Below the pieces are notes generated by a model that worked only from the letters and a program-made list of their open reading frames with translations, ran no database searches and had not been told where the DNA came from. Positions 47,883 through 57,852 of a stretch of 64,000 nt of DNA are shown here, piece by piece. This stretch comes from Symbiodinium natans (Eukaryota; Sar; Dinophyceae; Suessiales; Symbiodiniaceae). Each line of letters begins with the position of its first letter. The stretch's first letter is position 1. The translations under genes were made by a program, and so were the position numbers. The stretch covers positions 70,001 through 134,000 of the forward strand of contig CAJNDS010000268.1 in NCBI GenBank assembly GCA_905221605.1. Reading direction: 5' to 3'.

Positions 47883-50800
47883 CAGTATTGGGAGGAGTTC
47901 TACTCCAGTGATGCAGCTGCCTGGCAGTACCTGGGATCTAGGGGTTCCGCGCTCCGAACCCATGTTTATGTAGCCTAAACCCTAAACCCTAAACCCTAAA
48001 CCCTAAACCCTAAACCCTAAACCCGAAACCCTAAACCCTAAACCCTAAACCCTAAACCCTAAACCCTAAACCCTAAACCCTAAACCCTAAACCCTAAACC
48101 TACTGGCTTCGGGTTCCCTTAGAAAGCAGCCAGCCCCACAAACAGGGCACACTTATTATACTCCCATGGGCCGTCAATATGATCCCCTTCCTTCTTCAAA
48201 GGGTTCTGAAGTATGGGCCCTTGGTTGTATGGGTTATGTAAGGGGTTTAGGGTTTAGGGTTTAGGGTTTAGGGTTTAGGGGCCCTTACTGAGGGACCATG
48301 TACCTACCCTGAGACGTCATACCGTTACGGGGCTGCCAGGATGGAGCTATGAGCTCGTGAGCTCGAACTCTTCATTAAGAGGTGTAAGGAGGGATCCCCA
48401 GAAGGGACCCTTAACCTCATGCCCCTGTACAACCTCAATGTATACCTTATATCGTCCCTATATGCCTAAGTAGCCCCTTAAAAACCCCTAAACAACCCTA
48501 AGACTAAGGTTTTTGGTGTTCTTAGTTCTGGGTTGTAGCACAGTTGTCAGACCCCGGGCGAGGCTGACGCGGAAGAGTTCGAGTGGTTCTGTGGCTACGA
48601 GGATCCAGACGTCATGTTCCAGTTTAGGGTTTAGGGTTAGGGTTTAAGGTGTAGGGTTTAGGGTTTAGGGTTCAGGGTTCAGGGTTTAGGGTTTAGGGTT
48701 TAGGGTTTAGGGCTTAGGGGCGTGTAAGCTTGCACCAGGCCCCACTTCAACCCTGCTACCCAGATCCCGCCCCCTGCAAGCATACTTGACTCATTGAGTG
48801 GCGAGAACCGTACCGGGTGCGCTATACAAAAGCAGAAGCAGTTGCAACCTTCTACCTACATCCTTCGAACATTTAGAGGTGCTTTGCTGCTGGCGGCCTA
48901 CACCAGCACTCCCCTGTGCCTTCCAAAACGAAAGTTCTACTAATTAACCTCTGAGAAGTTGATTTGTGTATGAGCTGGTCTCGGAAAATTTCCTGAAAAT
49001 GGAAAATGGACTGATCACGTCTTCAAATCTTCGAAAGCAGCATCCTCATCCTACGCTCATCAATGTTAAGCGCTTCTGCTTATTTCGCCCTATCAACCCG
49101 AAACGACTGTTGGGTTGAGAGCTTGATCTTTATGGTTCGTTCCGCCCTTCAGGGTGTTAGGGTTTTTTGGGCTTCATGCTTGGCAGGACCTGCGCCCATT
49201 CTTCCGTCATTTTGCCGACTCCCTGATCTCCAGGACACTGTTCGGGATGATGCCAGGCCTGCACCAACTACCTAACCCCAAGCCCTCGACCCTAGACCCT
49301 AAACTTTAAGTCCCTCGACCCTAAACCTAGACCCTAAAATCCTAAACCCTAAAAGCCTAAGCCCTAAAACCATAAACCCTAAAACCCTGAACTTTAAATC
49401 GCTAAACCAACGACCCAGCCGTCTTCGCGTGGCAGGACTCAGCAGACGCGGCTTCTTGTGGCGGGTTGTGGGAACTCGAGGCTGACTTTCGACTCTCTGC
49501 TTAGTTGCCAGGGGGGGGTTGAGGGTGTAGGGTGTAGGGTTTAGGGTTTAGGGTTTAGGGTTTAGGATTTAGGGAGGGTTGGAGCAGTTGGAGCCCTCTC
49601 GGCTTTTGGGGCTGAGGGTGGTTAGGGACTTCGTGCTTTCCTGGTTAGTATACTGGGCTTAGGATTTAGGGTATGGGAACCTGCTCGCATGCGAAGCTGA
49701 TCAAACTATATCGACTCCTAAACCCTAAACCCTAAACCCTAAACCCTAAACCCCTAAAATCCCTAAACCCCTAAACCCCTAAACCCCTAATCTTTCATGT
49801 CTTTGGGGTGGGTGACTTTGGACGAAGGATGTGTATGATGACGTGGTGGCTGACGAGGGCCTTCCTGTCGACATCTGGAATGTGGATTACGCCGAGGCTT
49901 CGGCTCCCGGGTTCAGGGTTCAGGGTTTAGGGTGTATCTTCCCTCAAACCCTAAGCCCTAAGCCCTAAGCCCTAAACCCTAAACCCTAAACCCTAAACCC
50001 TAAACCCTAAACCCTAAACCCTAAACCCTAAACCCTAAACCCTAAACCCTAACCCTAAGCCCTAAAGGCCTATTTCTGAAACTATGGCCCTCTTCCGCGA
50101 ACCCAGGGGTGGCTATCGTTCCATTCGGTACGGGTTCTAAAGAACCGAACTGTTGATGAACCGTTAGGGTTTTAGGGTGTCGGGTTGTAGGGTATAGGGT
50201 TTAGGGTTTAGGGTTTAGGGTTTAGGTTTAGGGTTTAGGGTTAGGGTGTAGGGTTGTAGGGTTTAGGGTTTAGGGTTTAGGGTTTAGGGTTTAGGGAATA
50301 GGGCGGTTCCTGCACGGTTCGGTCCTCCGGGGAGTTCTGGATGCTGAGGCTATGCAGGGCATGCGCAGTTGCTGGAGCAGTGGGCACAGTTCGCACTGCA
50401 GTGTCAGGGCTTCAGCTCGGTAAGCCCGGATTTAGGGTTTAGGGTTTAGGGTTTAGGGTTTAGGGTTTGGAAATGAAGGATGGCTGGCTGGAACGGTTCG
50501 GCCCAACAGTTTCGCGCGGTGCCTGCTTGCCATTTTTTGATGATGAAGGCCCCAAACTTAAGTTCCCTCAACCCCAAACTCTAAAGCCCTAAACCCTAAA
50601 CCCCAAACCCGGAAAACCACCCTAAACCCTAAACCCCAAATCCTTAAACCCCAACACCGAAGACCAATCTAGGGACCCAGAGTTGGTCAGGAATTCACTT
50701 TTTGCTTCAGGGTCTAGGTTCTATTGCTTTGGCCCCCTTCAAACCAAAAAGGGGCCAATGAAAAAGGGGCAGCCCCCATTTTTTGTTCCTAGGCTGCTCC

Positions 50801-53800
50801 TGGGGCTTGCTAATCTAAGGGTACTTTCACGGGCCCCTCATATGGTTCCTAGCCTCCTCAAAAAGGGTTCTGATGTATCGGCCCTCAATCTCTATAGGTC
50901 ACATAAGGGGTATATAAGGGGTAATTACCCTTTTTAGGGCCCATACAGAGAGACCATGAAACTACCCTAAGATGCTATCGCATTTCGCCTTTGGCTCCCC
51001 TGACTCTGGGGAGGTTGCGGGTTTAGGCTCTCAAGGAATGGGCCATTTGCAAGGCCTCAAGTAGCGGCAACTCCCTCCAGTATCCGAGCGAGCAATCTTC
51101 AGTCTTTAGGGTTTCGGGTTTATAGGGTCTAGGGCAATCTAGACTCCTTTACAAAGTGCTTTGCAAGCCACACCCGAACTACTTGCATCCACTACCACGT
51201 GACCAAAGCGAAGTCCTTCCCTTATAGCCCCCTTTAAACCAACAAGGTGCCAGAGGAGAAACCCTAAACCCTAAACCCTAAATCCTAAACCCTAAACCCT
51301 AAACCCTAAACCTCTAGGTCCCAACCGTGCTGCTGAGTCTTCAAAAACAAGCTACCTTCATGGCCTAAGGACCCAAAAACCCTTAGCCCGAAGCTCTCAC
51401 CATCCCTCTGCCCTAAACCCGAAACGCTAAACTGGCCCTAGAACCTAAACTCTAAACCCTAAACCCTCAACCCTAAACCCTGAACCCTGAACCCTAAAAC
51501 CTGAAGCCTAAACCCTAAAACCAACCCTGGACCTCAAAAAAAGCTCCTTATCTCCGCGCGGGCAGGCGGCGCTAGATCGCCTTCGCGGCATCGCCGATGG
51601 GAGGGCGCGGCTTGGGGTTTAGGGTTTAGGGTTCAGGGTTCAGGGTTCAGGGTTTAGGGTTTAGGGTTTAGGGTTTAGGGTTTAGGGTTTAGGGTTTCTC
51701 TGTGTCTTCTTTGGGTTCTTTAGGCGGGGTGGGCTTGTGAAGATTCTCCCTGGGAAGCCATGGATGTCATGTTTCTTTTATGACGCTTCATAAAGAGTAT
51801 ATACATATATAGGCTTATATAGGACATATCTATATATATATATACATATTATAGTACAGATATATATATTTATATGATATATATATATATGTATGTGGTA
51901 CACTTAAATTTTCTCATGTACAGCGATGGGAAGCTTGATTTTCGGACATCCTTTGCATTTGACAGAGAAGTTCCGCTATGAATCAGGGTTAGGGCCATTG
52001 GCTTTAGGGGGTTCTAAGGGGAGAACTTCAGATTTTAGGCCAGAGCGACTGTAGCGTCGAGTCCCATGGCTTGCTATATGTGGGGATCTAGGCATTCTAT
52101 TTGCCCTTCTTGGGTTCAAGAGGGTCATAGTCAGGGATGTTTTGTGAGAGGGTTCTGAAGGGCCATCCTAGTTGCTGTCCCTAGACCCTAAACCCTAAAC
52201 TCTAAACCCTAAACCCTAAACCCTAAACCCTAAACCCTAAACCCTAAACCCTAAACCCTAAACCCTAAACCCTAAACCCTACACGTTTGGAGTTTCCGGC
52301 CCGGTTGTTGTCTGAGCCAGTTTTCAGGCCATGAACTGGGCTGTCGCCGACTTGACAAATCTCTCGGAGCAGGAGCATGGTTCGAGACTTCTGCGACGTC
52401 CTCCTAAATCCTAAACCCTAAACCCTAAACCCTAAACCCTAACCCTAAACCCTAAACCCCCGAAACCATGAAGCTCATGAAAATTACTGCGAAGCAGGAC
52501 TTTCCGACTGCCAGCTTCGACATCGTCCTGGCTCCTCAATCCGAATTGCCCTGCAAAACCCTGGGTTTAGGCTTCCGCGTTTAAAAAGTTTAGGGTTTAG
52601 GGTTCAGGGTTTAGGAATGAAGACCCATCAGTTCCTGGACCCTCACGTCGTGGGGTTCAGGGGTTTCAAGTGCAATCTATCAACAGCGCTGGCTGGGCAA
52701 AGAGGCGTTGAGGGACCATTCTTAAAACAAAAACAGCTTGACTAGTATAATTTGCTGTGTACAAAGGAATCGAAACGAATATCATTCAGAGGGGTTCCAC
52801 GAAAAGTTAGGCCTATGTGCTCTGAAGAACGGGAGTTGCCGGCTTGCAGACATTTCCCCTCAAACCCCGAACCCCGAACCCTAAACCCTAAACCCTAAAG
52901 CCTAAACCCTAAAAACCCTAAACCCCAAACCCGCTGTTGCGCCGTGCATTGCGTGTCAAAGCTGCGATTCTCTGAGTCAAACCTCTTGGCCCCCTGTCGG
53001 AACCAAAGCCTAAAAGCCTAAACCCTACATCCTAAACCCAAAACCCTATAACTCCCAAATCCGAAATCCTAAACCTAAACCCCGAACCTTAAACCCTAAA
53101 CCCTAAACCCTGAACCTGAACCCTGAACCCTACGGCCCTGTCAAGGAGCCAGTGAGTATGTTTGGGGTTTAGGGTTTAGGGTTTAGGGTTTAGGGTTTAG
53201 GGTTTAGGGTTTAGGTTTAGGGTTGGGGTATGGGCCAGGCCGCAAGTTGAATGAGCACAACGTAGGTTCATAGGTCCTCGAGACTCTGTTAGGGCTCAGG
53301 GAACCGAATGTCAACCCTGACCCTAAACCCCAAACCCCAAACCCTAAACCCCAAACCCTGAAACCCCAAACCTTCGGGTTTGGGGCTTTTCTGCGTCCGC
53401 AGTGAGGACAAAGGCACCATGGACGCGCTGTTTTGTGCAGGCTCAACTCCATGTATGTGCAGTGGTGAGTGGTGAGATCTGGGTGTATGGGCCCGAAAGC
53501 CTGCAAATCCGAAACTAGGCTTTAGGGTTTAGGGTTTAGGGTTTAAAGGGTTAAGGGTTTAGGGTTTAGGGTTTAGGCTTTAGGGTTTAGGGTTTAGTGT
53601 TCAGGGTTTAGGGTTTAGGGTTTAGGGGTCTTAGCATGGGGGGGCTTCTTGGACTACATACAGTCTGTAGGGTGTGGGTGTCTCAGCTTCGGTGGTAGTC
53701 CTCGGGTTTCGGTGTAGGCTTAAGGATCTTCAAAAGTGTCCGCAAAACCAAGGGTACAACCTTAAGGGCCCCAAGGTCCAACCCCTAGAATTCTGGAGGC

Positions 53801-56800
53801 TTTGAGCATCTAAGTTTGCGTGTCCAGGGTCTACCTTGAGCCCACGTTCTCTCCCAAGCACGCAGCACGCAGCCCCCAACTCCCCCCCCCCCCCGGCAAA
53901 AAGAAGAGCAATAAGATAGGATGAACAGCAGAAAGCGAAACCCTGAACCCTAAACCCTAAACCCTAAACCCCGACACCCGCACATGCTTTGCAGGCTCGG
54001 ATGCAGTTGCCGCTGCCACGCGCGAGATGCACAGGATTCTTCGACCAGGCCCATACGATCACCCCCCTGTAGGGTTTCGTGTACTAGGGGAGTTTGGAGG
54101 GTTTAAACCCTAAACACTAAACCCGAAACCCTAAACAACTCGGAATAATTACAAATAGCACTCCTTTATGGCCCCTGTAGAACTATGGCGATAAGAACCC
54201 CCCCCCCCCAAAAAAAAAAAAAAAAAAAAAAAAAACTTTGTTCCATTTCTTTTGGCCCCTGTATTATGCAGTACCCATTTCTAGGATAGTATTACCAGAA
54301 TCCCCTGTACCTATCCCCCCTAAACCCTAAACCCTAAACCCTAAAACCTAAACCCAAAACCCCAAACCCAAGAGGAAGCTCGACTCGAGCTTGCAGGTAT
54401 AGTCCTACTCTTGTAGGTGAACTTTGGGTTTGGGTTTAGGGTTTAGGGTTTAGGGTTTAGGGTTTAGGGTTTAGGGTTTAGGGTTTAGGGTTTAGGGTTT
54501 AGGGTTTAGGGTTTAGGGTTTAGGGTTTAGGGTTTAGGTTTAGGGTTTTGGGTTTTGGGTTTAGGGTTTAGGGTTTAGGGTTTAGGGGAACGCGTTGGAC
54601 CGGTGTTTGGGTTTCCCTCGCTGGCGCCAGGTGGACGCATGATCATGGTCTCCGGCGTGCCGCCAGCCAAGGATGCCAAAATCCTATAGCCCTAGAAGCC
54701 CTAGAAGCCCTACAGACCCTACAAACCCCATATCAAACTTATAAACCCTATAAAAGCCTGTAACCCCTATAAACACTGTAAGCCCTACAAACCCATAGAC
54801 CCTATAAACCCTATAAACCCTATAAACCCTATAAACCCTATAAACCCTATAAACCCTCTGAATCCTGAACCCGATAACGGCTAAACCCCCAGAGTGTGTA
54901 GGCCGGCTGTAGTCGAAGGGTAGTTGCAAGGTCCCTTAGCATGGGCCCGCTTGAAAGGGGACCCCTTATACACCCCGTACGTTCCCTATACAACCCAAGG
55001 GCATGCTTCAAAACCAGTTTAACAAGGCAAGGGACCACATTGAGGGACCATGCAACTACCCTGAACCCTAAACCCTACACCCTAAACTCTTCACACTAAA
55101 CCCTAAACCCTAAACCCTAAACCCTGAACCCTGAACCCTAAACCCTAAACCCTAAACCCTAGATGTAGGGCTCCGGGCCCGAGCCTCCTCCTGGGCTTGA
55201 GGACGTCCTGAGCGCTTTCGCAGATGGTTGGGATGTGCCGACCGGCTGCATCGGAGACGAAAGTGATGAGAGGGCACTCTCAGGGTTAAGGGTTTAGGGC
55301 TAGGGTTTAGGGTTTAGGGTTTAGGGTTTAGGGTTTAGGGTTTAGGGTTTAGGGTTCAGGGTTCAGGGTTCAGGGTTCAGGGTTCAGGGTTCAGGGTTCA
55401 GGGTTCAGGGTTCAGGGTTCAGGGTTCAGGGTTCAGGGTTGAGGTCTATTGTTTAGGGCTTGGGTTTAGGGTTCAGGGTTCAGGGATTCGGGAACCCAAG
55501 GCCCCAACAAATTCTGAACCTGAGCCCCTCAGCCCTGACACTGAACCTAAACCCTCGGGTCTAGGGTTTAGGGTTTAGGGTCTAGGGTCTAGGGTTTAGG
55601 GTTTATTGTCTAGGGTTTAGGGCTTCGGGCGATGTGAATCCTTGATTTGAGTTCTGGTGGGTTCATACAGGGTTCCCAAACTTGAAACCCTAAATCCTAA
55701 GGGTCTTGACTTGCCGGAAACCCTAAACCCGAAACCCGAAACCCTAGCCCCAAACCCTAAACCCGAAACTGTAGCCCTAAACCCTAAACCCTAATCCCTA
55801 GAACCAACAGCCTGGCTTTGCCGGCTGGGCGTCGAGGGGGTTGGGGTTGATAAGTTTAGTTTGAACCGGGCTTCTGGGGAGGGTTTAGGGTTTAGGGTTT
55901 AGGGTTTAGGGTTTAGGGTGGTGTTAGCCATAAACCCTAAATCCTCGACGAGGATGGCCGGTAGTACCCCTAGTCCCTTTATTCGGGGTAGGGTTTAGGG
56001 TTTAGGGTTCACGGTTTAGGGTTGAGGGTTTAGGGTTTAGGGTGTAGGGTTTAGGGTGTAGGGTTTAGGGTTTAGGGTTTAGGGTTTAGGGTTGAAGCAC
56101 GAGAGGACACACACACACACACTTGGTGTTCTCCTGGGTTACTGGGTAGCCAAGCAAGTCCTTGGGCTGCTAAGCCCTAAACCCTAAACCCTAAACCCTA
56201 AACCCTAAACCCTAAACCCTAAACCCTAAACCCTAAACCCTAAACCCTAAACCCTAAACCCTAAACCCTAAACCCTAAACCCCTAAACCCTAAACCCTAA
56301 ACCCTAAACCCCTAAACCCTAAACCCTAAACCCTATACCTATAAACCCTAAACCCTAAACCCTAAACCCCTAAACCCTAAACCCTAAACCCTAAACCCCT
56401 AAACCCTAAACCCTAAACCCTATACCTATAAACCCTAAGCCCTAAACCCTAATCCCTAAACCCTAAGCCCTAAACCCTAATCCCTAAACCCTAATCCTAG
56501 GCTGGCTGATGGCTCGCCCTTCATCATGGACGATGGTGAGGTGCAGTCTGTGGGCCACAGAATGCACATCCATGCTGGGAGGTTTAGGGTTTAGGGTTTA
56601 GGGTTGAGGGTTTAGGGTTTAGGGTCTGCCTCAAGGACCTTAAGTCCTAAGCCCTAAGCCCGAAAAAGCCAAAACCCCAAGTCTTGCGCTGTGTCGCGTT
56701 CCGTTCGATTTGCCACCACCGCAACCACCTTGGTGCAAAGCAAGATTGTGCTCGCATCCACGGGCCAGACAACAAGAGCTAACACCCTAAACCCTAAACC

Positions 56801-56941
56801 CTAAATCCTAAACCCTAAACCCTAAACCCTAAACACAGGTTTTTAGGGCTCAGGGCGAACCTGAGCGCCCCAAAGTTACTTTTTCCGGAGGCCACGATCA
56901 ACCTGCGCGCGCACTTCTACGTCTTCCAGCGGCCGGGATAA
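47883..56941 (+). CDS. METTL13-like (eEF1A-type) SAM-dependent methyltransferase, split gene
   Basis: Exons: 47883-47963, 48551-48621, 49436-49490, 49828-49902, 51566-51604, 52328-52372, 52498-52530, 53407-53464, 53995-54048, 54631-54671, 55184-55262 and 56891-56941 (TAA), perhaps with a small one near 56501. The protein shows family motifs in order: QYWEEFYSSDAAAWQYLG, EEFEWFCGYEDPDV, SAM-binding motif I RLLVAGCGNSRLTF, VYDDVVADEGLPVDIWNVDY, AMNWAVADLTNLSEQ, FDIVLDKGTMDALFCAG, EMHRILRPGGRMIMVSG and C-terminal HFYVFQRPG. This matches the N-terminal domain of METTL13/eEF1A lysine methyltransferases, soluble enzymes that methylate elongation factor. Up to exon 55184-55262 all joins keep phase. 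The join to the last exon needs the uncertain 56501 exon. Donors are GT (4), GC (4) and GA (3); nine of eleven downstream exons begin with G. The start codon is upstream and unidentified. Confidence 0.72.
48226..48320. repeat. dispersed element interrupted by TTTAGGG
   Basis: GGTTATGTAAGGGGTTTAGGG then five heptamers, then GCCCTTACTGAGGGACCATG and TACCTACCCTGAGA. Compared with 43720 and 50735, the heptamer run sits in the middle of the element. Confidence 0.45.
48383..48500. repeat. dispersed element, copy 3 (AGAAGGGACCCTTAA family)
   Basis: AGGAGGGATCCCCAGAAGGGA, CCCTTAACCTCATGCCCC, TATACCTTATATCGTCCC, AAGTAGCCCCTTAAAAACCC. It lies in the first intron of the methyltransferase gene and is the least interrupted copy. 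Confidence 0.5.
48764..48943 (+). CDS. 59-codon open frame inside a methyltransferase intron
   Basis: After CTACCCAG the frame contains ILDSLSGENRTGCAIQKQKQ and LRTFRGALLLAAYTSTPLCL and stops at TAA 48941-48943. It lies between phase-matched exons 48621 and 49436, so it is either unused or an alternative end. Length is notable but not decisive. Confidence 0.25.
   Translation: MPPPASILDSLSGENRTGCAIQKQKQLQPSTYILRTFRGALLLAAYTSTPLCLPKRKFY
49187..49309 (+). CDS. 40-codon open frame inside a methyltransferase intron
   Basis: After TTGGCAG the frame contains LRPFFRHFADSLISRTLFGM then MPGLHQL and ends at TAA 49307-49309. Amino-acid texture is good, but it does not fit the phase chain of the host gene. 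Confidence 0.25.
   Translation, partial: DLRPFFRHFADSLISRTLFGMMPGLHQLPNPKPSTLDPKL
50349..50592 (+). CDS. two open pieces inside a methyltransferase intron
   Basis: 50349-50419 (GHAQLLEQWAQFALQCQGFS, donor GTAAGC) joins in phase to 50479-50592, which reads DGWLERFGPTVSRGACLPFF and stops at a CCC TAA. They could be the end of a nested or alternative transcript. The methyltransferase chain skips them. Confidence 0.3.
50735..50970. repeat. dispersed element, longest copy (AAGGGGTATATAAGGGG family)
   Basis: CCCCCTTCAAACCAAAAAGG, TAGGCTGCTCCTGGGGC, AAGGGTTCTGATGTATCGGC, CACATAAGGGGTATATAAGG, CCATGAAACTACCCTAAGAT. Related fragments at 40960, 41563, 43720, 48226 and 54935. Ends are not clearly inverted. 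Confidence 0.5.
51036..51101 (+). CDS. open piece inside a methyltransferase intron
   Basis: After CTCAAG the frame reads EWAICKASSSGNSLQYPSEQ then SS up to donor GTCTTT. Phase 0 at both ends would allow inclusion as an optional exon before 51566. Confidence 0.25.
51783..51900. repeat. AT-rich (TA)n block
   Basis: About 115 bp of TATATATA with CATATATAGG and ATATTTATATG interruptions, in strong contrast to the GC-rich surroundings. It lies in an intron of the methyltransferase gene. Confidence 0.85.
54199..54234. repeat. poly-C then poly-A tract
   Basis: About ten C followed by about 25 A. See also 46214 and 62181. Confidence 0.8.
54425..54590. repeat. TTTAGGG array (methyltransferase intron)
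   Basis: About 20 TTTAGGG units, two TTTTGGG variants near the end. It precedes the exon at 54631 that completes the LRPGG motif. Confidence 0.85.
54738..54858. repeat. 9-bp CCCTATAAA satellite
   Basis: About eight clean CCCTATAAA units plus diverged ones. On the minus strand they translate as VYRVYRVYR, an artefact of unit length. Confidence 0.8.
55353..55443. repeat. GGGTTCA variant array
   Basis: About 13 consecutive GGGTTCA units after seven GGGTTTA units; an abrupt switch of repeat variant. Confidence 0.85.
56173..56499. repeat. long CCCTAAA array with higher-order repeat
   Basis: About 45 units. A block of roughly 63 bp (CCCCTAAACCCTAAACC ... CCCTATACCTATAAA) is repeated twice at 56290-56430, showing higher-order duplication within the array. 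Confidence 0.8.
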
Positions 56942-57486
56942 GGCTCCACAGCTTGGCTTACTGGTTTAGGGTTTAGGGTTTGGGGTTTTTTCCTGGTTTA
57001 GGGTTTACCTACTATTTCCTTAAGAACCTCAAGAGAGAACATAAAGGAATAATAATCCTTAGACTACCCTTATAAGGAAGAATATTTACTATTCTTTGGG
57101 GGTTCAGGGTATTGGAGTTTTGCTTTATTGCGGCACACGTCGGATGTTGTTTCCAGTCGAACTTGACCCATTAGGTTTCTCATGTTCTCCCGAAACTGAA
57201 GGCCCTAAACCCTAGACCCTAAACCCGAGGCTTTGGCTTTTTAAGGCTTCTTGTGGGTGTGCACTGGTTGAAAGATATGGTTTGTTTGGGTTCGGGAGTT
57301 GAAGATCCATATTCCGCATAATGCGAAGGGGTCCTTAGTCCCCAAAGGGACGATGAGCCCAAGACTGGGTTTGAGAGGTTTTAAGTTTAGGGTTGGGGGT
57401 TGAGGGTTTAGGGTTTAGGGTTTGAGGTTTAGGGTTTAGGGTTTAGGGTTGAAGATTTCGACATCCCATGTCCTTGCTTGTGCCAG

Positions 57487-57689
57487 GCCGCCCCCACCAC
57501 GACATCGGACATCGAGGAGGACAAAGAGAATGCCGAGGCGCGTCCATGCGATGGACGATGCAAGGTTTAGGGTTCAAGGTTCAGGGTTTTAAGTTTAGGG
57601 TTTGGGGGGTAGGGAGAACCGAGGTTTGGCTGTGGCACCCGTTTTCGGGCTTCATGCTGCTCTTTCGTTGCTTGGGTTGTCTTCCGCAG
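57487..57689 (+). CDS. possible 5' exon and repeat-bearing intron of the LRR/CSD gene
   Basis: 57487-57564 follows GTGCCAG and reads TTTSDIEEDKENAEARPCDG then RCK. The intron 57565-57689 starts GTTTAGGG and ends TTCCGCAG. The continuation HILAVELIVEDS is open but runs to a stop at 57846 in a frame different from the LRR exon. It may therefore be 5' untranslated, or belong to the preceding transcript. Confidence 0.3.
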
Positions 57690-57852
57690 CATATTCTTGC
57701 GGTAGAACTCATCGTGGAGGACAGTCTGCATGGCCAGCGTGAACGCCCAACCTGCCGCAGGTGTGGGTCTGTGAAGCCTCGAAGCAACTGGATCCAGTCT
57801 GGACGCCGATGTTACTCAACCGGGGGAAGTAGCCAAAGCTGCTACTAGCAAC

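Noticed and set aside
54684-54929. Minus-strand frame with VYRVYRVYR
   Set aside because: It is a translation artefact of the 9-bp CCCTATAAA satellite.
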